Below are positions 17,603 to 24,042 of a stretch of DNA of 24,833 nucleotides, one piece after another (position 1 is the first letter of the stretch; each line of letters opens with the position of its first letter). The position numbers and the translations under genes were made by a program. This DNA is from an uncultured Prevotella sp. GTDB taxonomy: Bacteria > Bacteroidota > Bacteroidia > Bacteroidales > Bacteroidaceae. The notes beneath the pieces were generated by a model that was not told the DNA's origin, ran no database searches, and saw only the letters and a list, made by a program, of their open reading frames with translations. The stretch spans positions 1-24,833 of the forward strand of contig CAKQFF010000008.1 of NCBI GenBank assembly GCA_934230685.1. Direction: 5' to 3'.

Positions 17603-17932
17603 TCACTCTTTATATAGTTTGGGGTTGTTCTTGTGGCGGTCTTTGTCGCGCTTTGTTTTCTTCTCGAAACTCTTTTTCAGAGCGTCTGTGAGATCTACTC
17701 CTGTCTGGTTGGCAAGGCAGATGAGCACCCATAGGATATCTGCCATTTCTTCGGAAGGATCTTGCTTTTCGCCCTCCTTAAAACTCTGGTCGCCGTAGCG
17801 GCGTGCCATTACTCGTGCCAGTTCGCCCACCTCCTCGGTAAGGCAAGCCATATTCGTAAGCTCGGAGAAATAGCGCACTCCGTATTCCTTTATCCAACGG
17901 TCAACCGCTTCTTGTGCTTCTTTTATTGTCAT
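17603..17932 (-). CDS. MazG-like nucleotide pyrophosphohydrolase
   Basis: A 109-residue single-domain all-alpha NTP pyrophosphohydrolase. The metal-binding motif is present as E33-E-V-G-E37 in LTEEVGELARVMAR and E61/E62-x-x-D65 in SEEMADILWVLICLA. Proteins of this type hydrolyse (d)NTPs to monophosphates and are thought to clean the nucleotide pool; the exact substrate is unknown. The charged C-terminal tail (KKTKRDKDRHKNNP) may be flexible. It is the third gene of the dtd operon, 16 bases after the small membrane protein gene. Confidence 0.92.
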   Translation of the reverse strand: MTIKEAQEAVDRWIKEYGVRYFSELTNMACLTEEVGELARVMARRYGDQSFKEGEKQDPSEEMADILWVLICLANQTGVDLTDALKKSFEKKTKRDKDRHKNNPKLYKE

Positions 17933-17948
17933 ATCTTTATTGTGCTAT

Positions 17949-18254
17949 TTATATCTCCAACGAATGTCCCATAAGTTTCATGAATAGGATGTATACAATC
18001 CACATGGCGAACGTCGCAATGAAACAAATTCTGAATATTGCCCATATCTTTTTCGACCTTTTGGCTGCACGGAAAGGGTGGGGAAATTCAACGTAGGCAT
18101 TGATACTAAAACCTATCAAAAACAATATCCAGATCGTATATTTATACCATGCAATGTCTGCTCCCCACGACTTGCTGGTGCGCGACATTACAAAACCTAT
18201 AAAAATCAGAATGTATGCGATTATGGATAGACAATCCTTTGTTTTATCCTTCAT
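17949..18254 (-). CDS. Small three-helix membrane protein, unknown
   Basis: A 101-residue protein with three predicted membrane segments (about residues 8-24, 38-56 and 70-93) and short basic loops (FRAAKRSKK). I do not recognise the family. It is three bases downstream of dtd and 16 bases upstream of the MazG-like gene in the same direction, so it is clearly part of the operon. The frame is free of stops and the start is placed by the tight spacing to dtd. It could be an envelope protein conserved only in close relatives. Confidence 0.72.
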   Translation of the reverse strand: MKDKTKDCLSIIAYILIFIGFVMSRTSKSWGADIAWYKYTIWILFLIGFSINAYVEFPHPFRAAKRSKKIWAIFRICFIATFAMWIVYILFMKLMGHSLEI

Positions 18255-18257
18255 AGC

Positions 18258-18710
18258 CTATTCTTTGTTTTTGGTATCCATGCAGATTGTTACCGGACCA
18301 TCGTTGAGCAGCTCCACCTTCATGTCTGCTCCAAATTCTCCAGTGCCCACCTCTTTGCCGAGGGCCGCTGAAAGTTTGCTGCAGAACTCCTCGTATAGTG
18401 GAACAGAGATCTCATGGCTTGCCGCACGAAACCATGATGGGCGGTTGCCCTTCTTGTAGGATGCGTATAGCGTGAACTGGCTAACCACCAAAGCCTCACC
18501 CTTGACATCGATAATCGAACGGTTCATAACACCGTTTTCATCGTCGAACACGCGCAGTGCAGCCACTTTCTTCACAAGCCAGTCGACATCCTCGGATGTG
18601 TCGGTAGCCTCGATGCCGAGGAGCAGAAGGAAGCCATTGCCAATGCTCGACTTCACATTGCCGTCGATAGTGACGGACGCATGTTGCACGCGTTGTATAA
18701 CTGTTCTCAT
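18258..18710 (-). CDS. dtd: D-aminoacyl-tRNA deacylase
   Basis: A 150-residue DTD-type proofreading enzyme that removes D-amino acids (and glycine) from mischarged tRNA. Family motifs are complete: MRTVIQRVQHASVTIDG at the N-terminus, SQFTLYASYKKGNRP with the catalytic SQ-T region, and NDGPVTICMDT containing the Gly-Pro motif that excludes L-amino acids. Length is normal. It is the first gene of a four-gene operon and has its own promoter 80 bases upstream. Confidence 0.96.
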   Translation of the reverse strand: MRTVIQRVQHASVTIDGNVKSSIGNGFLLLLGIEATDTSEDVDWLVKKVAALRVFDDENGVMNRSIIDVKGEALVVSQFTLYASYKKGNRPSWFRAASHEISVPLYEEFCSKLSAALGKEVGTGEFGADMKVELLNDGPVTICMDTKNKE

Positions 18711-18791
18711 ATCTTTTTCTTTTTAATGATGTTTTGTTTGTTAGATGTTTTGAGGGTATGTGTAGGGTATTGTGTCTCCCTACATTACCTA

Positions 18792-18822
18792 CAAAGATAT
18801 TACAAAATCCCGATACTGGCAA
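18792..18822 (-). promoter_or_regulatory. Promoter of the dtd operon
   Basis: On the minus strand TTG (18820-18822), a 20-bp spacer and a perfect TATCTTTG (18792-18799). The predicted start near 18785 gives a leader of about 75 bases. Confidence 0.7.
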
Positions 18823-18882
18823 GCATTATTCCAAATACATGTATAAGGTTTTTTAATAGGAATGTTAATTCTGCTTGTTTTC

Positions 18883-18914
18883 TTTTGAAATGTCAAGGGA
18901 AATTGATAAATTTG
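18883..18914 (+). promoter_or_regulatory. Promoter of a plus-strand small RNA
   Basis: TTTTG at 18883-18887, a 19-bp spacer and TAAATTTG at 18907-18914 form a consensus Bacteroidota promoter pointing away from dtd and toward the 3' end of uvrC. No gene on this strand follows, only the RNA region and its terminator. Confidence 0.75.
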
Positions 18915-18919
18915 CAAAG

Positions 18920-19109
18920 TGAAATAAAGATACGTCAGATTTCTGAAAGATCATACAGTACAGATTAGGTAAAGACTTTTAGTTTTTAGTATAATTTGAT
19001 ATAAGGATTGGCTTGCCGTCAGCCCGTGACGGGTAGGGGTAAGTGTAGGAAGATAATCAAATCTTCTCTGTGTGTGCGCTAAGGTCGTGAGATCATGGCG
19101 CATTTTTTT
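18920..19109 (+). ncRNA. Probable ~190-nt small RNA, unknown family
   Basis: The region runs from the predicted start of the 18883-18914 promoter to a strong intrinsic terminator. Its 3' half is structured: CCGTCA/TGACGG (19016-19032), GAAGAT/ATCTTC (19049-19066), and the terminator hairpin with a GNRA-type GTGA loop. It has no ATG frame, and no protein gene on the plus strand could own this terminator. I considered 6S RNA because of the length, but the 5' and 3' ends do not pair as a 6S stem. Since uvrC runs toward it with no terminator of its own, uvrC read-through would be antisense to this RNA. Confidence 0.65.
19075..19109 (+). terminator. Intrinsic terminator of the plus-strand small RNA
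   Basis: TGCGCTAAGGTC (19075-19086) pairs with GATCATGGCGCA (19091-19102) at all but one position (two G-U pairs) around a GTGA tetraloop and is followed by seven T. The T-run runs into the uvrC stop codon (19108-19110, minus strand). It has no T-run on the minus strand, so it does not serve uvrC. Confidence 0.85.
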
Positions 19110-20943
19110 ATGCCTGTTTCCCAAGTCCTTCTTTTATCTTTATGGCCTTGGATGCTCCCACTATTTTTCCCAGGTCTTCGATGGATGCTTCCTGTATGCG
19201 CTTCACGCTCTTGAACGCTTTTAGCAATCGGTCGCGTGTGGCAGGTCCTATGCCTGGTATGTCGTCGAGCGCACTATGCAGAGCGTGCTTTGATCGCTTG
19301 TCGCGATGGAATGATATTGCGTAGCGGTGCACCTCATCCTGTATTTGCGTGAGAACATGAAAGAGTTCGGAGTCGGTTTTGAGGGCGATGGTCTTGGGGG
19401 GATTTCCAAAGAGCAGTTCGTTTGTGCGGTGACGGTCGTCCTTGGCAAGTCCTGCAATAGGAATGCTCAAATGCAACTCATCCTCCACAACCTCGCGCAC
19501 CACACTCATCTGACCCAATCCACCGTCGGTGATGATAAGGTCGGGTAGGGCTGTTCCTTCTTCCATCATGCGTGAATAGCGTCGGCGCACAACCTCTTGC
19601 ATCGAGGCGTAGTCGTCGGGACCTACAACTGTCTTGATGTTGTATTTGCGGTAATCCTTGCGTGATGGTTTCATACCTTTATATACTATGCAGCCAGCCA
19701 CAGCGTCCGTGCCCGAAATGTTGGAGTTGTCGAAACATTCAATCTGATAAGGCATTTTTTCGAGTTGCAGTTTTTGTTGCAATTCCTTCATCAGTCGAGT
19801 CTGCTTTTGCTCAGGATTCAGCTTCTCAGCCTGTTTCAAACGGTCGAACTTATATTGCTTGCAATTCATCTCGCCCAGTTCGAGCAGATGTTTTTTGTCG
19901 CCTCGTTGTGGCACAAAGAATGAAGCCTCGGTCAATTCCCAGTCCATGTCGAAAGGCACTATTATCTCCTTAGCCTTACTTTGGAACCTTTCGCGTATTT
20001 CTGGTATTGCGGTGAGAAGCAGCTCGCGGTCGGTTTCGTCGAGCTTGCGCTTGTATTCGAAAGTGAAACTTTGGTTCACCGCTCCGTTCTTAACGTGTAT
20101 GTAGTTGATGAAAGCCGTTCGGTTCATGTCGTCGTCGACAATGGTGAACACATCAACATCGGTGATGCTATGGCTCACCACCTCGCTCTTGGCACAGAAA
20201 CTCTCTATCAAGAGATACTTCTGTTTTAATTCTTCGGCTTCCTCATATTTCAGTTCAGCCGCTTTCTGCTGCATCTCTTCGTATACATGTTGCGATAGTT
20301 GACGAGTGTTGCCCTTCAGAATCTCTCGAGCCTGTGCAATGGAAGCCTGGTAATCCTCTAACGATTGCTTGCCGCAACATGGAGCCTTGCAGTTGTGAAT
20401 GTGGTACTCAAGGCATGGTTTGTATCTGCCCTGTTCTATACCCTCCTTCGTGATAGGCATTCGGCACGTGCGAGGCTTGTAGAGTTTGTGTATAAGTTCG
20501 AGCACGGCAAACATGCTGCCCGTATGTGAGTAGGGACCGAAGAATGTGCCGAACTTCTTGTTTATCTGTCGTGTCTTGAATACGCGCGGCAGATACTCGT
20601 TGGTTACGCAGATGCTCGGATAGGTCTTGCCGTCTTTAAGCAGAACATTGTATCGAGGGTTGTATTTCTTGATAAGGCTGTTCTCAAGCAACAGAGCGTC
20701 TTCCTCTGTTTTCACAACCGTGTAGCTGATGTCCTCAATCTTCGACACCAGCACCTTTGTCTTAAACCTGTCCACCTCCTTATGGAAGTAGCTCGACACA
20801 CGCTGCTTCAGTCGTTTTGCCTTGCCTACATATATAATGGTATGGTCGGCATCGTAGAACTGGTAGCTGCCCGGTTTGTCGGGCATGTTGAGCACAATGT
20901 TCTTAAGGCGCTCAATGCGCTTCTCGTTTTCTTCCTTTGTCAT
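19108..20943 (-). CDS. uvrC: Excinuclease ABC subunit C
   Basis: A 611-residue UvrC, the dual-incision nuclease of nucleotide excision repair. The N-terminal GIY-YIG nuclease domain reads KPGSYQFYDADHTIIYVGKA, with GSY in place of GIY and YVG in place of YIG, both common variants. The UVR motif (YEEMQQKAAELKYEEAEELK) contacts UvrB. The RNase H-like C-terminal nuclease contains IECFDNSNISGTDAVAG, and the tandem helix-hairpin-helix is DDIPGIGPATRDRLLKAF. All catalytic regions appear intact. It is downstream of apt across a 343-base repeat-rich spacer containing a parS-like site; the minus strand has no terminator after it. Confidence 0.97.
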   Translation of the reverse strand: MTKEENEKRIERLKNIVLNMPDKPGSYQFYDADHTIIYVGKAKRLKQRVSSYFHKEVDRFKTKVLVSKIEDISYTVVKTEEDALLLENSLIKKYNPRYNVLLKDGKTYPSICVTNEYLPRVFKTRQINKKFGTFFGPYSHTGSMFAVLELIHKLYKPRTCRMPITKEGIEQGRYKPCLEYHIHNCKAPCCGKQSLEDYQASIAQAREILKGNTRQLSQHVYEEMQQKAAELKYEEAEELKQKYLLIESFCAKSEVVSHSITDVDVFTIVDDDMNRTAFINYIHVKNGAVNQSFTFEYKRKLDETDRELLLTAIPEIRERFQSKAKEIIVPFDMDWELTEASFFVPQRGDKKHLLELGEMNCKQYKFDRLKQAEKLNPEQKQTRLMKELQQKLQLEKMPYQIECFDNSNISGTDAVAGCIVYKGMKPSRKDYRKYNIKTVVGPDDYASMQEVVRRRYSRMMEEGTALPDLIITDGGLGQMSVVREVVEDELHLSIPIAGLAKDDRHRTNELLFGNPPKTIALKTDSELFHVLTQIQDEVHRYAISFHRDKRSKHALHSALDDIPGIGPATRDRLLKAFKSVKRIQEASIEDLGKIVGASKAIKIKEGLGKQA

Positions 20944-21011
20944 GTTGCCTGTTGTTTTGTTGTGCCTGTACAGCCTGTAAGTGCTTTGAAATTAAGAGTG
21001 TTGTCCTGTTT

Positions 21012-21027
21012 TGTTTCACGTGGAACT
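21012..21027. promoter_or_regulatory. parS-like ParB binding site 2
   Basis: The minus strand reads AGTTCCACGTGAAACA, which matches the bacterial chromosomal parS consensus (TGTTNCACGTGAAACA) at all but the first position. The CACGTG core is central. It is 840 bp from the second site. Confidence 0.72.
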
Positions 21028-21042
21028 GTAACCTCCTGTTGA

Positions 21043-21164
21043 TTCATGTAATGGAGTTGGTCAAGACCTCTCTCCTGTAGTAGGAGGACTAAGTTGCCCC
21101 TCCTGTAGCAAGTGGGCTAAGATGTCCTTCCTGTAGCAAATGGACCAAGATATCTCTCCTGTAG
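21043..21164. repeat. 28-bp tandem repeat, about 4.3 degenerate copies
   Basis: Units start with CTCCTGTAG or TTCCTGTAG at 21072, 21100, 21128 and 21156, exactly 28 bp apart. Each continues with a purine-rich stretch and GGnCyAAG before the next unit. A more degenerate copy with one extra base occupies 21043-21071, and the last copy breaks off after 21164. A 28-bp period is not a multiple of three, so it is not a protein repeat. Confidence 0.85.
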
Positions 21165-21286
21165 TCTTAAAAGTATATTCCTTACTACTTCCTGCTTGTG
21201 ATTAGCTCCATCAGCTTTATGCAAAAGCGCGGCAAGCCTGTAAGCCTGTCGCGCCTGTTGCCTGTTATAATCCTGTGATGTGAGGA

Positions 21287-21817
21287 TTAAATCTTGATGA
21301 GTGATGTAATCTCGATATCCTCGTCGAAACCTTCGCGTCCGTTCAGACCTTCGTTCACAAGTTCGATGATGAAGTTGGCATAAACCTTCTTAGGGTTGAA
21401 TTTCTTCACAAGATTGCAAGCAGCCTTCATTGTGCCGCCTGTAGCGAGCAAGTCGTCGTGGAGAAGGATAACGTCGTCCTCGTTGATGGCATCCTTGTGA
21501 ATCTCGATAGTGTCCTTGCCATATTCCTTGGCATAGCTCTCCTGTACGGTGTCGCAAGGAAGCTTTCCTGGTTTGCGGCAGAGCACCACTCCTGCACCAA
21601 GTCGAAGGGCGAGGGCAGACGACATAACGAAGCCTCGCGACTCAATGCCTACAATCTTGGTTATACCCTTGTCCTTGTAGAGTTCATACATTTCGTCGCA
21701 AATCTCCTGTAGGCACGCGTTATTCTTAAAGAGTGTTGTGACGTCGCGGAAGTTGACTCCCTTCTTCGGCCAATCTGGTATGCAACGCAGATTGTCAAGC
21801 AATAATTTGTTGTTCAT
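21287..21817 (-). CDS. apt: Adenine phosphoribosyltransferase
   Basis: A 176-residue purine-salvage enzyme converting adenine and PRPP to AMP. The PRPP-binding motif is VILLHDDLLATGGTMKAA (around residues 115-132). FRDVTTLFKN near residue 23 and the base-recognition region IVGIESRGFVMSSALALRLGAG are typical of bacterial Apt. Length is normal. It lies between mnmG (58-base gap with a parS-like site) and uvrC. No promoter with a TAnnTTTG box was found in the 58-base gap, so it is probably transcribed with mnmG. Confidence 0.97.
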   Translation of the reverse strand: MNNKLLLDNLRCIPDWPKKGVNFRDVTTLFKNNACLQEICDEMYELYKDKGITKIVGIESRGFVMSSALALRLGAGVVLCRKPGKLPCDTVQESYAKEYGKDTIEIHKDAINEDDVILLHDDLLATGGTMKAACNLVKKFNPKKVYANFIIELVNEGLNGREGFDEDIEITSLIKI

Positions 21818-21851
21818 TTTCAGTTGTTTAATATATATTCGTTATTGTATT

Positions 21852-21867
21852 CGTTTCACGTGAAACC
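21852..21867. promoter_or_regulatory. parS-like ParB binding site 1
   Basis: GTTTCACGTGAAAC (21853-21866) is a perfect 14-bp palindrome identical to the core of the bacterial chromosomal parS consensus; only the outermost base on each side differs. Three CCTGT words follow immediately (21866-21883) and reach into the mnmG stop codon. Confidence 0.85.
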
Positions 21868-21875
21868 TGTACCTG

Positions 21876-23747
21876 TTACCTGTGCATTAGTACTAATAGT
21901 ACATTAATGTCGCTTGGCGATACACCTGGTATGCGTGATGCCTGTCCCAGGGTCTCGGGATTGATGCGCATAAGCTTCTGTCTTCCCTCCGTGGATATCT
22001 CATGGAGCTGGTCGTATTTGAAGTGACCTTTTATTCTGATGTCCTCCAATCGGTGCATCTTGTCGGCAATCTGTCTTTCTCGCTTTATGTAGCCGTCATA
22101 CTTGATGAGTATTTCGGCAGCCTCGGTTATTTCCTCCTGTCTTGCGTCGTTGGAGTCGAGCGCAGCCTGTAGGGTGGGTATAGCCGAAGCGAGTTGCTTA
22201 ATGCTGAGTTGTGGTCGGGCAATGAGGCTTGCGATAGTAGCGCCAAACTGCATTGGGGTAGTTCCGAACGTTTCAAGCGCTGCATTGATGTCGCGGGGCT
22301 TCACGTTGGTTGAGTTGCAGAAGTCGACGATGCGCTCAATCTCCTTCTTCTTCTTAATCCAATGGTCGTAGCGTTCGCGCGAGGCAATGCCAAGGTCGTA
22401 AGCCTTCTCTGTGAGTCGTGCGTCGGCGTTGTCCTGTCTTAATAATATTCGGTACTCCGCGCGTGAGGTGAACATTCTGTAAGGCTCGTCCACACCCTTT
22501 GTTGTTAGGTCGTCAATCAAGACACCTATATATCCCTCGTCGCGTTTCATGACGAAAGGTTCCGAGCCTCCGCAGAGCAGGGCAGCGTTGATGCCTGCCA
22601 TCATTCCCTGTCCTCCTGCCTCTTCATAACCCGTAGTTCCATTCACCTGTCCTGCGAAGAACAAACCCTTTACGATTTTTGATTCCAATGAAGGCTTGAG
22701 TTGGGTAGGGTCGAAATAGTCGTATTCTATTGCGTAGCCCGGACGGTAGACCTTAATGTCGCGGAACGCCTTTATTTTTTTCAGGGCAGCGAGTTGAACA
22801 TCCATCGGCATAGAGGAAGAAAAGCCGTTAAGATACATCTCGTTCGTATCCTCACCCTCGGGTTCGAGGAAGAGCGGATGCTGATCCTTGTCGGGGAATG
22901 TCATGAGCTTTGTCTCGATAGACGGACAATAACGAGGTCCGGTCGATTTTATCTGTCCGTTGTAGAGTGGGGAGTCGGCAATGGCATCGCGCAGTGTGTC
23001 GTGCACCTCCTTATTAGTATATGTAGTCCAACAAGGAAGCTGCTTCAGTTGTCGTGGAGCAGTCATGTATGAGAATCCGTGATAGTCGGTCTCGCCAGGT
23101 TGGCATTCCATATCCTCGAAATGAACAGAGCGTCTGTCTATGCGCACTGGAGTACCTGTCTTCATTCGTGCCGAAGTGATGCCGTGTCGGGTTATGCTTT
23201 CGGTGAAGTGAAGTACGGCAGGTTCGGCACATCTTCCTCCAGGCACTTTGCGTCGTCCCACATGCATCAGTCCGTTGAGGAATGTGCCCGCGGTGATAAC
23301 CACAGCCTTTGCTCGGAACGTCACGCCCCACACAGTCTCCACACCTACAGCCTCGCCATTCTCCACAATCAGCTCGCATGCTTCGTCCTGCCATATGTCG
23401 AGTCCTTTAATGCGGTCGAGTCGTGTGCGCCATTCCCAGATGAATTTGCCACGGTCGCATTGTGCTCTCGGGCTCCATACTGCAGGTCCCTTGCCACGGT
23501 TGAGCATTCTGAATTGTATGGATGTGGCGTCGGTCACCAATCCCATCTCGCCTCCCATGGCGTCGATCTCTCGCACTATCTGTCCCTTGGCAATGCCACC
23601 CACAGCAGGGTTGCAGCTCATCTGTCCTATCTTGTTCATGTCCATCGTCACAAGGCACGTCTTAGCACCCATGCGGGCAGCTGCTGTAGCAGCCTCGCAT
23701 CCGGCGTGTCCGCCTCCTATGACAATGACGTCGTAGTTGAATTTCAT
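21876..23747 (-). CDS. mnmG: tRNA uridine-34 carboxymethylaminomethyl enzyme MnmG (GidA)
   Basis: A 623-residue FAD protein that works with MnmE to install cmnm5U at the wobble position of several tRNAs. The FAD-binding Rossmann motif is VIVIGGGHAGCEAATAAARMG at the N-terminus. SCNPAVGGIAKGQIVREIDAMGG, PRAQCDRGKF and TGTPVRIDRRSV are family signatures. The C-terminal helical domain ends with SRIPGVSPSDINVLLVLMHR. Length is normal. It is divergent from the sdhC operon and leads the mnmG-apt-uvrC run. In many bacteria gidA/mnmG lies near the replication origin, which fits the parS-like sites found beside it. Confidence 0.98.
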   Translation of the reverse strand: MKFNYDVIVIGGGHAGCEAATAAARMGAKTCLVTMDMNKIGQMSCNPAVGGIAKGQIVREIDAMGGEMGLVTDATSIQFRMLNRGKGPAVWSPRAQCDRGKFIWEWRTRLDRIKGLDIWQDEACELIVENGEAVGVETVWGVTFRAKAVVITAGTFLNGLMHVGRRKVPGGRCAEPAVLHFTESITRHGITSARMKTGTPVRIDRRSVHFEDMECQPGETDYHGFSYMTAPRQLKQLPCWTTYTNKEVHDTLRDAIADSPLYNGQIKSTGPRYCPSIETKLMTFPDKDQHPLFLEPEGEDTNEMYLNGFSSSMPMDVQLAALKKIKAFRDIKVYRPGYAIEYDYFDPTQLKPSLESKIVKGLFFAGQVNGTTGYEEAGGQGMMAGINAALLCGGSEPFVMKRDEGYIGVLIDDLTTKGVDEPYRMFTSRAEYRILLRQDNADARLTEKAYDLGIASRERYDHWIKKKKEIERIVDFCNSTNVKPRDINAALETFGTTPMQFGATIASLIARPQLSIKQLASAIPTLQAALDSNDARQEEITEAAEILIKYDGYIKRERQIADKMHRLEDIRIKGHFKYDQLHEISTEGRQKLMRINPETLGQASRIPGVSPSDINVLLVLMHR

Positions 23748-23775
23748 ATCTTGATTGTCGATGTTAAAAATGCGC

Positions 23776-23801
23776 GGTAAGGCTCCCAGCCCTACCTCCT
23801 A
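23776..23801 (-). repeat. REP-like hairpin with TAGGAG foot in the mnmG leader
   Basis: Read on the minus strand, TAGGAG is followed by GGTAGGGCT-GGG-AGCCTTACC, nine pairs with one G-U. The foot and the first bases of the arm match the element at 9165. It lies inside the predicted mnmG 5' leader and has no T-run. Confidence 0.6.
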
Positions 23802-23814
23802 AGTTTTATGTTCG

Positions 23815-23822
23815 CAAAATTA
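23815..23822 (-). promoter_or_regulatory. mnmG promoter -7 element
   Basis: On the minus strand TAATTTTG matches TAnnTTTG and predicts a start near 23808, giving a ~60-base leader that contains the REP-like hairpin. The -33 box is not clear. Confidence 0.5.
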
Positions 23823-23852
23823 AGAATAAAAAATGATTTTTGAGAAAAATAG

Positions 23853-23883
23853 TTTGATTTATCATCAAATTTCAGTATTTTTG
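23853..23883 (+). promoter_or_regulatory. Promoter of the succinate dehydrogenase operon
   Basis: TTTG at 23853-23856, a 19-bp spacer and TATTTTTG at 23876-23883 are a full consensus match. The predicted start near 23890 gives a leader of about 150 bases with an inverted repeat CTATAC/GTATAG (23903-23924) and the hairpin at 23968-23990. Confidence 0.82.
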
Positions 23884-23967
23884 CAGTCTGTAAGGAAGGG
23901 GGCTATACCTATTATATAGTATAGTGCTATTTTAGGCGCGGATATTATATATTTTTCCTTCATTGCA

Positions 23968-23990
23968 ACGCCGCGACGGCGTGGCTCCTA
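23968..23990 (-). repeat. REP-like hairpin with TAGGAG foot in the sdhC leader
   Basis: On the minus strand TAGGAG and two C lead into ACGCCG-TCG-CGGCGT, six G/C-rich pairs. The foot is the same as in the elements at 9165 and 23801 although the stem differs. It sits in an AT-rich leader, where its composition stands out. Confidence 0.5.
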
Positions 23991-24042
23991 AATATTGGAA
24001 TCAATCATTCTAACATTTTAATAATTTAAATTCAAATCATTT

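Larger units (their letters stand above)
18711..19107. other. 397-bp spacer between dtd and uvrC
   Basis: No protein gene is visible; between 18921 and 19095 the plus strand has no ATG. The spacer contains the dtd promoter on the minus strand, a divergent plus-strand promoter at 18883-18914, and a probable small RNA ending in a terminator against uvrC. Confidence 0.75.
20944..21286. other. Repeat-rich uvrC-apt spacer made of CCTGT words
   Basis: No gene is visible. On the plus strand I count 14 copies of CCTGT, for example at 20948, 20965, 20974, 21005, 21035, 21074, 21102, 21130, 21158, 21237, 21245, 21254, 21261 and 21272, and none in the opposite orientation. Chance would give fewer than one. 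Inside lie a 28-bp tandem repeat and a parS-like site. Confidence 0.85.

Noticed and set aside
18920..19109. 6S RNA, tmRNA or SRP RNA identity for the plus-strand small RNA
   Set aside because: Length fits 6S RNA, but the ends do not pair and I see no tmRNA tRNA-like end or SRP core motif. Left as unknown family.
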